Counted from the stretch's first letter, positions 30,606-41,829 are shown. The stretch: 64,000 bases of DNA from Sphingobacteriales bacterium (GCA_016718845.1 JADKCK010000019.1:1-64000), one strand, 5' to 3'. Made by a program: numbers and translations. The notes: generated by a model not told the origin, from the sequence alone.

Positions 30606-31700
30606 TTATGGCGTAAATGTTACCGATACATTGCCAACCAAGTCGTTGCTCCATTGTACTTGTATGTTGGCAGTGCCTTGTCCGTTAACGATGGTGCCAC
30701 CTGTAACTGTCCATGTGTATGCCGAGGCTCCTGCGGGTGCTGTGTAAGTTTGGGTTTGTCCGGTGCAAACTTCTGCATTGCCTGTAATGGTAGGTGCTAC
30801 TACAAGGTTGCAATTATCAAGGCTAATGTTTTGGTGGATAAATAAATATTGACTTAATGATGATGCAAGCGAATCGGCAAATATTTTACGATTTAAATAA
30901 CTGCTCCTTACTGTTGAATCGCATTCTATTTGCAAACCATTTACAGTATTACCTGGTAATATACAGGTATGATTAACTGTGTTGTATCCACCAGAGAAAT
31001 AGGCAGTACCCCCGGGGCCTGGTGTTTGCTGGCTTGGAACAGCAGGAAAACCCGCACTAGCCAGCAATGTGCCCAATGCATTAACGCCTCTTAATAGTTG
31101 GGCATGAGTACTGCCACTAACATTTGTGGTAACTAAATTTTGAATAGAGCTGCTAGAAATGTATGTAGATGTATTTAATGCACTGTCTGTATTATCAAGC
31201 ATTGTTCCAGACAAACCATAGCCTAACTCTAATCGTTGAATAGGTTTGCCGTGCCCGTGCAAATCAATATAAAATGCTTTACCCAAAAACTGACTTTTAG
31301 CCAGACACTGGGCTGTATCAATAAAATTTTGAAATTCAGTCCAGGCAATTTCTGCGTCACTATTACCACAGGCACCATCAGCTATATTGCGATTGCAATC
31401 TACTTTTGTACGCCGCAAATTGCAAATTATTAAATGAGGGTGACAACCAGTAAGGTTAAAAAGTGAAGTATCTATTTGCCTTGCAAGTTCAATGGTTTTA
31501 CTGTCTGTAACAGTGGTTGGGTTGTTGCAGGTTCGGTTAGGAATGGTTGCAGGGGCAACAAGCCCTCCGTGAGGAACCGAAATAATAATAGGTAAGGTAC
31601 CAGGATGGTATTGTGTATAATTGTTAACACCGTAAATTACTTGTGCATATCCTTGAAAATAAATGAGGACTAAACCCAACAGAAAGTATAATTTTTTCAT
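30606..31700 (-). CDS. exported N-formylglutamate-amidohydrolase-like protein with an Ig/PKD-like tail
   Basis: Signal peptide (MKKLYFLLGLVLIYFQGYAQ). The main part has IIISVPHGG, LRRTKVDCNRNI and AFYIDLHGHGKPIQRLELGY, which fit the FGase fold (metal-binding His/Asp motifs, HGG and DLHGHG). Most FGases are cytoplasmic; this is an exported variant, so its substrate is open. The last 75 residues are an Ig/PKD-like module (APTITGNAEVCTGQTQTYTA ... GGTIVNGQGTANIQVQW) that also ends the neighbouring DUF1501 protein. No T9SS domain follows; the gene may stop early. Confidence 0.65.
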   Translation of the reverse strand: MKKLYFLLGLVLIYFQGYAQVIYGVNNYTQYHPGTLPIIISVPHGGLVAPATIPNRTCNNPTTVTDSKTIELARQIDTSLFNLTGCHPHLIICNLRRTKVDCNRNIADGACGNSDAEIAWTEFQNFIDTAQCLAKSQFLGKAFYIDLHGHGKPIQRLELGYGLSGTMLDNTDSALNTSTYISSSSIQNLVTTNVSGSTHAQLLRGVNALGTLLASAGFPAVPSQQTPGPGGTAYFSGGYNTVNHTCILPGNTVNGLQIECDSTVRSSYLNRKIFADSLASSLSQYLFIHQNISLDNCNLVVAPTITGNAEVCTGQTQTYTAPAGASAYTWTVTGGTIVNGQGTANIQVQWSNDLVGNVSVTFTP

Positions 31701-31839
31701 CTACTTTAATTTAATTCTTGTCGTGAGGGTATGCTCAATGCACATTCAGCGATGTTTAGCCAAGAAACATGTTTAGTAGGATAAACAAATGCTATTTATC
31801 TAAAATAGCGCGAGCACGAGTATGTTCAAATTTATTGGC

Positions 31840-33345
31840 TTAGTAACCCGTTTGAATAAGGTTAATACTTCCGGCTAAACCATTATTCCATTGAATTTCC
31901 ACTTGAGGAGTTCCTTGCCCCGAAATAATGGTTCCGCCTATTACAGACCAATTATAGGTACTGCATGGTGTGGGTGTGGCGGCGCTGTAAAGGTAGGTAC
32001 CATTGGCACAAGCAAGCACATTGCCGCTTATTTGAGGCTGCCAAGTATTGCAACTGATGCAACTTGGTTTAAATAATGGCAATATTTGAACATTAGGATG
32101 AAGAACGTTACCAACGTCACTATCATTCAATCCAAGCCAATTTTTAAGAATAGTTGCATATATGTCTCTAAAATCATACTGCATCGCTACTCCTTCTTCT
32201 GTCCCAACTTGTGGGTCTATTTCGGGATGGTCGCCTAACACTTGATTAGCTATACAAGAACCAAATAGAAACAGCGGCGCTGCTGTGCCGTGGTCGGTGC
32301 CCAATGCTGCATTAGAACGAATCCTCCTGCCAAATTCGGAATAGGTCATACCTATCACTCTATCATTAACATTCAATAAATTAAGGTCGTCTTGAAATGC
32401 ACATATAGCATCCGAAAGTTCGCGAAGTAGCTCCCCATGTATGCCGGTAGTTGTTGCTCCATCAACAACTTGGTTGTCGTGGGTGTCAAATCCGCCTAGT
32501 TGAACTACATAAATCTTGGTTTTTAAACCTCCGGAAATTAGTCGGGCAACATTTTTCAATTTTTCGGCAAGCTCAGTTTGTAGGCTATTCCACTTTGTGG
32601 ACAAATTATTTCCGGCATTTGCCGCATTGCTTATAACCGACGCAAAAGCATTAGTCTGAGATACGGTATTGTTTATAAATGATAAGGCATCGCCAAAACA
32701 ATTTGCCGGAATATTCCCCTCGGCACTAACTAATGCTGTTCCGGGGTTGAACGGGTCTAGCAATGATAAACTGTAATTGGCATTGACTCCTTGACATGTT
32801 TCGGAAACTATTTTCCCCATTGTTAAGGCAAACGGATGAGGGTTATCCGTATTTGGATAACCATTGGGATAAGCAGCATGATTAAGGTCATAGAATCGTC
32901 CAATCCAGCCCGTACTAACAAAATCTTCGGTGCTTGATGCCGAATTCCAAATGTCCATTGACCTAAAATGAGAACGGTTTTGATTAGGATAGCCAACATT
33001 TTGAATAATGCCCAAACAGTCAATGTCCCACACATCTTTCATCCCCTGCATAGCCGAGTGAAAACCGTATTCATTGTGAAAATTAATAATAGAAGTCTCT
33101 GGTAGAATAATATTACTTCTAACAGCCTGTAAATTAGTGTATTGATTGGCATCATAAATTGTCGCCAAGCCATCATTGCCCCCTTGTAATTGCACCAACA
33201 CCAATATCTTATCGTTGTCGTTACAAGAAAACTGAGCAGTAGATTTTTTTGTGGCAAAAAGTGGAAACCCGCTCAACATAAGCGGTATAGATGCCAATGC
33301 TGAGGATTTAATAAAGTCTCTGCGGCTTATTGTTGATTTCATCAT
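31840..33345 (-). CDS. DUF1501 exported protein with twin-arginine signal and Ig-like tail
   Basis: Starts with SRRDFIKSSALASIPLMLSG, a twin-arginine signal. Family motifs seen: LVLVQLQGGNDGLATI, YVVQLGGFDTHDNQ, MTYSEFGRRIRSN and GTDHGTAAPLFLFG, typical of DUF1501, a sulfatase/phosphatase-like fold of unknown activity. About 425 residues of core plus a 70-residue Ig-like tail (GGTIISGQGTPQVEIQWNN) matching that of the gene at 30606. It lies 2 bp after the DUF1800 gene, its usual partner, so they form one transcript. Confidence 0.85.
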   Translation of the reverse strand: MMKSTISRRDFIKSSALASIPLMLSGFPLFATKKSTAQFSCNDNDKILVLVQLQGGNDGLATIYDANQYTNLQAVRSNIILPETSIINFHNEYGFHSAMQGMKDVWDIDCLGIIQNVGYPNQNRSHFRSMDIWNSASSTEDFVSTGWIGRFYDLNHAAYPNGYPNTDNPHPFALTMGKIVSETCQGVNANYSLSLLDPFNPGTALVSAEGNIPANCFGDALSFINNTVSQTNAFASVISNAANAGNNLSTKWNSLQTELAEKLKNVARLISGGLKTKIYVVQLGGFDTHDNQVVDGATTTGIHGELLRELSDAICAFQDDLNLLNVNDRVIGMTYSEFGRRIRSNAALGTDHGTAAPLFLFGSCIANQVLGDHPEIDPQVGTEEGVAMQYDFRDIYATILKNWLGLNDSDVGNVLHPNVQILPLFKPSCISCNTWQPQISGNVLACANGTYLYSAATPTPCSTYNWSVIGGTIISGQGTPQVEIQWNNGLAGSINLIQTGY

Positions 33346-33347
33346 GA

Positions 33348-34972
33348 TTACATAATTTGAAATTCTGACATTCGTACCATGACAGAAAAGAGATTTCTTA
33401 ATTTATTTTCGACCGATTGAGCCAGCGCCTCATTATCGGGGTCTGCGAGGTAATCCGAGTATTCAACCGACCATTCAAAATCGGGCAATCCGGGTATCAG
33501 AATATCCTTTAAACTAGTTAATTGATTGGCAGCTATTGGATAGTTGAACATAATTTCTGCCAATGAACTGATGAGCACATCGGGGTTATAGGCATTGGTA
33601 ATATTATTGACGATATCCAACACCGGAATAAGTGCAGTGATGTTATAGTTTTCGTCGTTATAGCTAAAATTTCCTCCTTCTACCATCAGCCTGCAATACT
33701 CATGACGTTTGGGAAGTAACAAGTTGTTAATCCATAATTTGTGGAATTGAGGCTCTTGATAATAAGCTGCCCAACCTGCCACATTAGGTGATAATAGAGC
33801 GATTGTTCCAAGTCAGAGGACATAATATAGAAATGATAGGCATGGTCGTACTCATCTGCTATATTTCCTTGTGGCGGATTGATGTCTAAACCTCTTGTGG
33901 CAGACATAATCAAATCGATGGGGCTTTTTATCATGCAAGCCGTTGAGCCATAAAAATGCTCCGATTTTAAAAGCACTTGCAGCGCAGGAGCAATTTCGTA
34001 ATTGTTGTTTCTTAAAATTAAAGCCAAAGGCTCAATGATATTTGTTTCAATATCATCGGTGATGTCGTAGCTAACAAACCAGCGATATAATTTTCTCATG
34101 ATAAAACGAGCGCATTCGTCTTGTTGAAAAATTACATCAATCAGATTTATATACTCTTGTTCGCCATTTTCTGAAATTACCGCATTATTGAATCGAACAG
34201 ACAATTGTTTGTCACCTTGGGTATGCTTGTTGGCAGAAAACTGTGCAGTCAAGGTATTTGGATTAGAAATTGGAGACACTTGCCACCCGGTAAGCACTTT
34301 TGCCATTTCTACCACATCTGTTTCTGTATAATTTGTATAATCTCCTGGGGCCGCTAATGCACCTTTTCCGACGGTAAATAACTCCAATAGTTCTCTGGAA
34401 TAATTCTCATTTGGCGCAACATTGGTGTTTTCTGCTCCGCTTAGATATAACAACATGTTTGTATCTATTGTTATTTCTTTGGTCAATTCTCTAAAATTGC
34501 CCAAAGCAAAACTTCGCAACAGCGTATAATACAAATACTCTCTATGTGCAATAGTGCCATCAGCAACAACAAAATGGTTATGCCAGAACAAAGCTAATTT
34601 CTCTCTGATAGAGATTTCGGTGTAGTGCATTTGTAATATTGTCCAAGAATAAAGCGACTTGCTTCTTGAACGAAGAATCCGATTGCGGTACATTGGTGGA
34701 TTGACATTCGGAAAAGGGGCGGCATTTACCCAAGTCGCTCCATAGACTGCACCTGGATCATTGAGTTGGTTGTTTCCGGTACCGTCGGGAATGGATTTTA
34801 AAGGAGGGGCGGGCATGGGTAGTTGAGCAAATAGTTCATCAATCGCACCATTTATTCCCAAATTGGTGACCGTATTTACCATTTGGATGGAAGGTCCAAA
34901 TGTGGTTCGCCTTAGTAAATGTCTGGCTTGTGTTGAAGTCCAGCTTCCAGAATATTCGTCTAAGTATGGCAT
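33348..34972 (-). CDS. DUF1800 protein (one frameshift)
   Basis: Starts MPYLDEYSGSWTSTQARHLLRRTTFGPS, the normal DUF1800 start, with LALFWHNHFVV, ENYSRELLELFTVGKG, MAKVLTGWQVS and FIMRKLYRWFVSYD. The frame changes near 33,785 and resumes to 33348 (AAYYQEPQFHKLWINN, DFEWSVEYSDYLADPDNEA). About 540 residues. Helical protein encoded together with DUF1501 in many bacteria; activity unknown. No signal peptide seen. Confidence 0.85.
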
Positions 34973-35190
34973 AGATTTATTTTTTATTCTTTTTGATTAA
35001 CCCATAACGGTTCACACAGATTGCGTCTATCTGGGTCTGTCCCCAAAAGCGATACAAAGCGTAGCTAAAAACACCAAATGTCTAATTATGAAAATGGGCT
35101 GAGTAACATGAATGCTTTAGTGACAAATTGTGTGAGTAGCCATTGCTTGTATCATACAAACAACGCAAAGCACCATGTAGCTAATCTGTT

Positions 35191-35712
35191 TTATTTAGGT
35201 TTAGCTACATTTGGCTTATCGGTGTGTTTGGGTGCTTCTTTTTTCTTTTGGTCGGCTATCTCTACGCGCAAACCTGCCGAAATAACATCGGGTAGTGGGT
35301 TTAGGCGCATGTCTTGTACCAGTTCAAATTTATATTTGCCTAGCATCGGGAAAATGGCATTGGGTTGTATAAGTACCTGTTGGGTGATAATATCGCCCAT
35401 ACCCGAGCCATACCATTTGCCTTGTTTGTCGGCAAGTGGTAAATCTACGCGTTTGTCAAGTGTTTGCCCGTCGGGGAAGGTGGTGCGCATCATCAGCCAC
35501 AAATTACTATATTGGTAATCGTTGGTGTGCCGCAGATTAATATATAGGTTGTATTGTTGTGTGGTATCGGTAATGCTTACCTCAAAAGGTAGTATTTGGT
35601 CGTAGCTCCATTGTTTGCCTTTTATGTCGGTGTTTTGGTCAAATACCCCCGACGAGTTACAGGCTGTAAATATAGAAAATAATAAAACAAGCAAAAGAAA
35701 TTGCTGACGCAT
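35191..35712 (-). CDS. gldH: gliding motility lipoprotein GldH
   Basis: A 173-residue lipoprotein: MRQQFLLLVLLFSIFTAC with a lipobox at residue 18, then FDQNTDIKGKQWSYDQILPF, YNLYINLRHTNDYQYSNLWL and KYKFELVQDMRLNPLPDVIS, the GldH pattern. GldH is required for gliding and T9SS function in flavobacteria. The C-terminus is a Lys-rich tail (KKKEAPKHTDKPNVAKPK). It lies downstream of ricT on the same strand, a pairing usual in Bacteroidota. Confidence 0.85.
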   Translation of the reverse strand: MRQQFLLLVLLFSIFTACNSSGVFDQNTDIKGKQWSYDQILPFEVSITDTTQQYNLYINLRHTNDYQYSNLWLMMRTTFPDGQTLDKRVDLPLADKQGKWYGSGMGDIITQQVLIQPNAIFPMLGKYKFELVQDMRLNPLPDVISAGLRVEIADQKKKEAPKHTDKPNVAKPK

Positions 35713-35884
35713 TTATTGTAATTTATAGTATGTGGTTAATAATATGCAACAAACCAATAATGGCACTACGACAAATATTGTGGGTAATTAAAGCTGTTTT
35801 ATCCACAAAAAATGTCGCAGTACCTTATATAGCTAATATCTTAGCACTTAAGTGCGTTAGAAAAATATTTTTTTTATTTGTTAT

Positions 35885-37163
35885 TTATTCGACGGGGGTA
35901 TCTGCATTACCTTTGTTGTTATTTAATTTAACTACTGGCTTTGCTTTTCGTTCTTTGGGTTCGCCATCTTTGGGTGTGTTGTTGTTTGCTCGGGCTTCGT
36001 TGGGTTCGCGTTTGGTATCGGGTTTCTTTTTTTTCTTTTTCTTTTTCTTGCCAATGTTCGGGTCAAGTTCTTCGAGTTTTATTTCGCCTACGCCGCTATG
36101 AAAAGCAACGGGCACGTTGGCAGCTATTTTGCTTAGTGTGGCATTTTCGCTCACTAAGTTTTCGGGTTTTTGTCCGCGTCGGTTCATTGCCAATAGTTGT
36201 TTTACCCTATCAACGGTAATAGGCACGGGCGGCGATTTGGGCAATACATACCACATTAGGCGTTTAAAAATATCGGTTTTTATAAGCCTTGCCATGCCCA
36301 ATTGTGTGTCTATGTTGTCGGCATGATTTGGAAAATCGCTGATGGCATCGAGGTACGAGTCTAGTTCGTAGTTAAGGCAACATTTTAGTCTACCGCATTG
36401 CCCCGACAATTTGGCTTGGTTGATAGCCAATTGTTGGTAACGGGCAGCAATGGTTGATACCGATTTAAAATCGGTTAGCCACGACGAGCAGCACAATTCG
36501 CGTCCGCAGGTGCCAATACCGCCAATGCGTCGGGCTTCTTGTCGGGCGCCAATTTGGCGCATTTCTATACGCACTTTAAATTCGCGGGCCAAACAGTCTA
36601 ATCACTCTCTAAAATCTACGCGGGTCGGCGGTATAATAAAAGGTAGCTTTGCGTGCATCGCCCTGATACTCTACATCGCCAATTTTCATGTTTAGTTTTA
36701 GGTCGTTTACAATAACACGAGCTGTTACCATAGTGCTTTGTTCGTGTTGTCTAAAGTTTTCCCACGTTGCCATATCGCGCTCGGTGGCTATGCGCAAAAT
36801 GCGGGGTGTTTCTTCGCTTTCGCGGTGTCGGCGTTTTTTCATTTGCAAGCGCACTAGTTCGCCGCTTAGACTAATTCGTCCAATATCAAAGCCACCTGTA
36901 GTTACTTCTACCACTACCCAATCGCCGGTATTACAATCTATGTTATTGCTATTTTGGTAAAATCCTTTTCGGCTACCGTTTTTAAAACTTACCTCCACGG
37001 TTTTAAAGTTTTCGTTTTGTGCCGAGAAGGGCAAGTCCGACAACCAATCATATGCATTCATTTTGTTACAACCACCCGTGCTGCAACCACCATTGCTACG
37101 GCAACCGCCTGTTTTGCCGCTGGTGCTACAGCCACCACCTGTTGAACAACTACTACAAGACAT
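35885..37163 (-). CDS. ricT: RicT/YaaT-like PSP1-domain protein (one disrupted spot)
   Basis: The N-terminus is extremely Cys/Gly-rich (MSCSSCSTGGGCSTSGKTGG...), as in Bacteroidota homologues. The PSP1 core reads TVEVSFKNGSRKGFYQN, VVEVTTGGFDIGRISLSGEL, then AREFKVRIEMRQIGARQEA and GGIGTCGRELCCSSWL with LSGQCGRLKCCLNYE; the clustered cysteines may hold an Fe-S cluster. In Bacillus RicT acts in mRNA maturation and replication control; here the function is unproven. The frame breaks at 36,592-36,609, where the stretch between DPRR and AREF has been damaged. The C-terminus has a run of nine lysines. Confidence 0.85.
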
Positions 37164-37360
37164 ATATTTTGAGATTAAAAATTAAAGATGCACTGCTGAC
37201 TAATCCTTTAAGGTATAAAACAAACATGTTGTATGTTTTTGGGTCAGATGCCGTAAAGTACCTTTGCTTTGATAGCCGCAGTTTTTTGTACGAAAATAAT
37301 TAGTGTAAATTCATCTTTATTTTTAAAAATAAATTTTGTTATTTGGCACTTTTCGATGTG

Positions 37361-37392
37361 CAAAGATACAGTAATTTGTTGTAAAAAAGCAA
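37361..37392 (-). promoter_or_regulatory. promoter of ricT-gldH
   Basis: The complement gives TTGC-N20-TATCTTTG, a good Bacteroidota promoter, about 190 bp upstream of the ricT start. The rest of the 342-bp gap to the next gene holds nothing else I recognise. Confidence 0.55.
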
Positions 37393-37505
37393 TAAGGTTG
37401 CCATACTTTATAGATATTGTGTTAGATTTGAGTTAATTTATGCAAAAAACAGTAATTGCTTGGCAACAAACCTAAGTTATAGCTAGGTGTATAGTTGTTG
37501 TTTGT

Positions 37506-38535
37506 TTAAAATCGTGGGCAGTTAATGCTGCTTTTGTTTAATTTATTAAAGCTACCTACATGCACCAGCGATAACTCTAAACCGCCTCGTCCTTGTGTGG
37601 CAGTGCGTAGGGTAGATATGTTTATGTCGTAGGACAGCAAAATGCGGTAATCGTTTACCTCAACGCCCACCAAAGGTGTTAGGGCATCGCGGTAGCGGTA
37701 CCACAAACCCGCGTAAGCTTTCATGGGTTTAGGTTTGTAGGCACTGCCACTGTTGGCAAGGGTATAGGCAATATTGCTACCTATAACTAGCTCGGCGGCG
37801 CGTTTTTGGGTAGTAAAATAGGCGGCAGGTTCTATGTTTAGGCGGCTATTGGCTGTAATAGTGCTGCTTATTTGGGCTATGTATCGCACGCCCATTCGAT
37901 TATCGCCACCATTTAAAAACGATACTTTGGGCTGATTGACGTGCAAAACCGACATGCCTATGTTTGCACTCCACTTATTAGCTTGTGCATAACTTACCAA
38001 CCCACCAGCTTGCAAATCGAGGTAGTTAAGGCGGTTGCCAATTAGGTTTTCTTGATTGTTGGCATCGGGGTCAAAGTCTATTTCGTTCCATTGATTATTG
38101 AAATACAATTGCCCAAAATCTATTTGTTTTTGCACCCACGTAAATCCACCGCCCACCGATGCGTATAAGTTAGGTGTTAGGGCTTTGTGTCCGCCAATTA
38201 GGGTTTGTATTTCGTAGGTAGATAGTTTGCCATCGCCTGCTTGGTCGGCAAGTAGGCGCAAACCTGCGCCCAGCCAAGCGGGTGTGTTGCTGCGTTGATT
38301 AACAAAAAAGCCCAATCGGTATAACCCGACAAGGTGTTGTAAGGCACCGGAACGGCTTGCCATTGGTTGCGAAGTAGCACCAAATCTATAATCGCCGTTA
38401 AAATTACCCGTATTGGCAGGGGTTAAGCAAGGGGTCGGCATAAAACTGCGAGTAATGTATATCTTGAGCCAATAAACTGTTAGCAACAAGGCATAATGCC
38501 ACTATTAATAATGGTTTAAAGTGGTGGTTTTTCAT
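37506..38535 (-). CDS. type IX secretion membrane protein, PorP/SprF family (frameshifted near the start)
   Basis: The true start is MKNHHFKPLLIVALCLVANS (ATG at 38535), followed by DIHYSQFYADPLLNPANTG, the hallmark of PorP/SprF outer-membrane barrels. Frame changes near 38,430, 38,390 and 38,300 separate it from the long intact part (ACMPTP/FNGDYRFG ... YNTLSGYTDWAF ... GAGLRLLADQAGDGKLS). It ends ...INCPRF, a usual end for the family. About 340 residues. The protein couples surface adhesins to the T9SS; the giant adhesin and other cargo lie in the same region. Confidence 0.85.
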
Positions 38536-38707
38536 GATTGGTGTTTTTATAAAAAATAAATAAAATGGCTATTAATTGAGTGTCTATACCAAATCTACAA
38601 ACGAAAAAAAAGTTAGTTTGGTGTGGGAAATGGTTAAAAATAAATTATCAATTTTGAAAACAGTAGTTAGTGATTTTTTATCCGATGTAGTGTTTGGTAA
38701 TTTTATT

Positions 38708-40139
38708 TCAATGCTTTAAAATTTTACTTTGCCATTGTATTTCTTTGGTTTGTAGTGTTATTATATACACACCTGCTGGTGCATTGTCCAAATGTATAGG
38801 TATTTGGTTGTAGCCGTTTTGTGCTGCATAATGTTGCTGCCATAGCGTTTGCCCCATTAGATTACTAACGGTAATAAAGCTATTTTGTGCTTGTTTGGCG
38901 TTAAACAATAAAGTAGTGCTTTGTTGCGTAACAACTGGCATAAAGATATACTCTGCTATTATCCCTTACGCTTATTCCTACGGCAGGTGGTAACGGAATA
39001 GTGATGGTTTTACAAGTTTTGTCGCGGCTGATTACCTAATGCCGTTAAACAAACTTCGTGGGTTCCGTTGGTATAGAGGTGGTTTAGTGTTTGCGGTACG
39101 GTATAGGTTTTCGGTGTTATCGCCAAACCTGTAGCCCCAAACTACTTGCTCTATCGATTGATTATTAAAAATTACATTTTGGGTATCTTGTTCCACTAGG
39201 GCTTCGACGCTAAAATCGGCATTGCACAAAGTTGGGTCGGGTTCAGTTGGGTTAATGGTTTGGCAGATAAATCGGTAAGCCCCCAAAAGAACTTATGATG
39301 TAATAACAAACTTCGTGTTCGCCCAAATTGGCGAAATAATAGCTTGTGTTGGGATGGTTTGGTTATTACTTCGTCGTGGTACCATACATATTGTAAAAGG
39401 GCAAATGGTGTGGCAATAGGTATAACGTCTGCCTCAAATATAAACCGTTGGTGTTTAATAGTTGCAACGGAGTTACACGATAAATCGGGATAGGTAATTG
39501 CTCCCTGAAACATATCAAAACAACCCGACGTATTTTGAATTATTAGCCTAAAAAGGGGTATCATTGTTGGGTGGATCGCATTTGCACAGCCAAATACTAT
39601 CGGTACCTTCGGTTACATAATTGGGTGCATTGTACTCAACTGCCCAATCATAGCTTAGGTTTTCGCCTGTGGCGTAACTAATACCACTAACCAAGCGGTA
39701 TCGGGTTGCATGATGCCAGGTTCGTTTATGGTACAATGATAATCGTTTTCGAACAAACGTAGTGTTTTGCAGTTTGTAGCCTCGCAACCATCGTTTGATG
39801 TGGTACTTAAACACTTGGTGGTTGCCCGTATTGAACTGGTAAGTTGGGCTTTGTTCGTAAGGGTATCTGTGGTATCTATTATCCACTGCCATTGGTTAAT
39901 ACCGATGTACTATACGAGTAATCGTTGAAACAACCGATTAGGTTGCCATATTGTGTCATAAAATTAAAATTAGCATTGCAATGGGGTTCGGCACTTAACT
40001 CGATATCAAGGTGTCGCGCCCCAGTTGAGTGGCATAATATAGATACATCTAACATACCCCGAAGTACAATGTGGTAATTGCTCTGCTTGTGCATATTGAT
40101 GGTGGTATCCGTTTAAATTGCCTATGTCTATAAATCCTT
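38708..40139 (-). pseudogene. PKD-domain T9SS cargo gene, truncated by an insertion sequence
   Basis: The 3' part is clear: PVVTQQSTTLLFNAKQAQNS ... QIPIHLDNAPAGVYIITLQT is a type A T9SS C-terminal signal. Upstream, broken in many frames, are PKD-like pieces (VVWGYRFGDNTE, FGAITYPDLSC, ADFSVEALVEQDTQNVIFNN). The reading runs into the left end of the insertion sequence at 40140. No matching N-terminus was seen beyond the right end (41830-42040), so the 5' part appears lost or moved. Cysteine-containing repeats suggest a surface protein. Confidence 0.6.
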
Positions 40140-41829
40140 TTTAGACTTTAGACACAAAGGGACAATCCGCACTATGCAGACATGATTAAAATTGGTGATA
40201 TGTAGTGAGAAATCTAGCAATTAAGCTGTTTTTTTTGTTCAATGGGGTCTTTTTTACCTTTTTTGCTAGGACTATAGGTCGGTCTTTTTTCGAATTGTCT
40301 TCCTTTGGGTGCACCTTTGATTTTTTCGCACTTTTGCACTTCTCGTCTGGGTATTCCTAAAGTGGCAAAAAGTGTTTTCATACCTCTTTTAGTTTGTGCA
40401 GGTGTCAACACACGGTCTTGTTTGTTTAGCTTGTTTTTGTAATTGGGCAGATATTGCTCCCACGGATTAACGACCAAGGCTGCTTCTTTACGTGCTACGA
40501 ACAACAACCAAAAGGCTAACTGCCACACTAATAGCCAATTGTCCAAATGTGCCTCATCGGGTGTTTGAAACTTGTCGAGTAATAAATGTTGTTTGCTAAA
40601 CCGATAAGTAGGCTCTACATCGTATCGTTCTCTATATTCGGGAGCAATAATGTCCAAGGGTATTTGCGTTTTCTGCTGCCCTGTAACAAATAAAAAAGTA
40701 GGACGATTGTAAATCGTTTTTTTGCTTTGGGCATCAATAACACTTATGCGGACAACATCGAGGGGCTTATCTTTCATCGAAAATCCGTGCTTTGTGCGGA
40801 TCTTGCAATTATTCCAACGCTTCACAAGGCAAATAACTTGCCTTCCATTGCCCAGCGTCAGGTGTTGTTCTGTTTGCTCATCGGCGGGTGTATCTACAAT
40901 ACTTTCTTGATACTTGGTGTAGCTCTCTGTCCGACCGGCTATTGTTTTTTTAAAAACTTTATTCTCCGACACATCTTTTAAAAAAACCTCCTTGCCATAC
41001 ACCACTTTTGCACCTTGGGGTTTAGGGGCTGATGTGCCGGGTGTTTGTTCTACTGTCGGAAAATACACTTTCTGTCCATGTCTAGCCCGAATTATATTCA
41101 CCAAACCCACTAATTCGTACAACGGGGCAATGCAAAAGGCATTACAGTACTGATTATCCATCTTCAAAACAGATAATGCCGCATGAAATGGTAGTGTTTT
41201 ATCCAACAATAAATCTTTAATTTGTGTTACTCCAACAGCCGTAGTAGAGTTATCTAAATCTACACAACGTACATCTAGTGGTGGTGCCCAACGTACGCCT
41301 TGTTCTACTACATTAAGATGAAGTACCGACAAGGTGTTGCCTACCTTTACGGGTTTGTTGCCAGGTACTTGATTATTAGGGCTATATACAAAGCCTCTGT
41401 TTTTCCTACATTTGGCGTGTTCGCCACCGCCACTTGTGGCATCTAGCGACAAGCCATAGTACGAAATGCCCCCTGCCGTCCGAATAGAGGGCAGCCAAGG
41501 CGAAATGAAATGTTGCACTTTTTTCCGAACATTGGCGTAATGTTTAGCATCGTCTTCGGCTACTCCTCTAACAGATAATGATTTGACTACTTTATTAATC
41601 ATCGTGTAGTGACGACCAAATTCTTCGCTAAGGCTTAACGATACTACACTGCCACAGTAGTGCGACGATAGTGACTTTACCAAGGTACATAACGCCTTCG
41701 AATTAGCAACCTTTAATAAATCAAGAAATTCGCAGAACAGTTCTGTTTGTGTTTTTATCTTCATACCTCAAAAGTACGCAGACTGTTCTGTTTTTACACA
41801 CAAATCCTCAAATTTGTCTAAAGTCTAAA
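40140..41829 (-). mobile_element. insertion sequence, 1,690 bp, with 15-bp perfect terminal inverted repeats
   Basis: Left end TTTAGACTTTAGACA (40140-40154); right end TGTCTAAAGTCTAAA (41815-41829), its exact complement. It encloses one intact DDE transposase gene. The repeat itself contains a tandem TTTAGAC. No target-site duplication is visible on either side, so the flanks may have been rearranged. The transposase gene is unbroken, unlike most neighbours, suggesting a recent arrival. Confidence 0.9.
40214..41764 (-). CDS. DDE transposase, IS4-like
   Basis: 516 residues, intact. Catalytic residues are proposed as D108 (YGLSLDATSGG), D203 (LSVLKMDNQYC) and E384 within YRERYDVEPTYRFSKQ, which fits the Y-(2)-R-(3)-E-(6)-K signature of IS4-type enzymes. 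Its start lies 51 bp inside the right terminal repeat and its stop 74 bp inside the left one, so it fills the element. The C-terminus is basic (GRQFEKRPTYSPSKKGKKDP). Confidence 0.85.
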   Translation of the reverse strand: MKIKTQTELFCEFLDLLKVANSKALCTLVKSLSSHYCGSVVSLSLSEEFGRHYTMINKVVKSLSVRGVAEDDAKHYANVRKKVQHFISPWLPSIRTAGGISYYGLSLDATSGGGEHAKCRKNRGFVYSPNNQVPGNKPVKVGNTLSVLHLNVVEQGVRWAPPLDVRCVDLDNSTTAVGVTQIKDLLLDKTLPFHAALSVLKMDNQYCNAFCIAPLYELVGLVNIIRARHGQKVYFPTVEQTPGTSAPKPQGAKVVYGKEVFLKDVSENKVFKKTIAGRTESYTKYQESIVDTPADEQTEQHLTLGNGRQVICLVKRWNNCKIRTKHGFSMKDKPLDVVRISVIDAQSKKTIYNRPTFLFVTGQQKTQIPLDIIAPEYRERYDVEPTYRFSKQHLLLDKFQTPDEAHLDNWLLVWQLAFWLLFVARKEAALVVNPWEQYLPNYKNKLNKQDRVLTPAQTKRGMKTLFATLGIPRREVQKCEKIKGAPKGRQFEKRPTYSPSKKGKKDPIEQKKQLNC

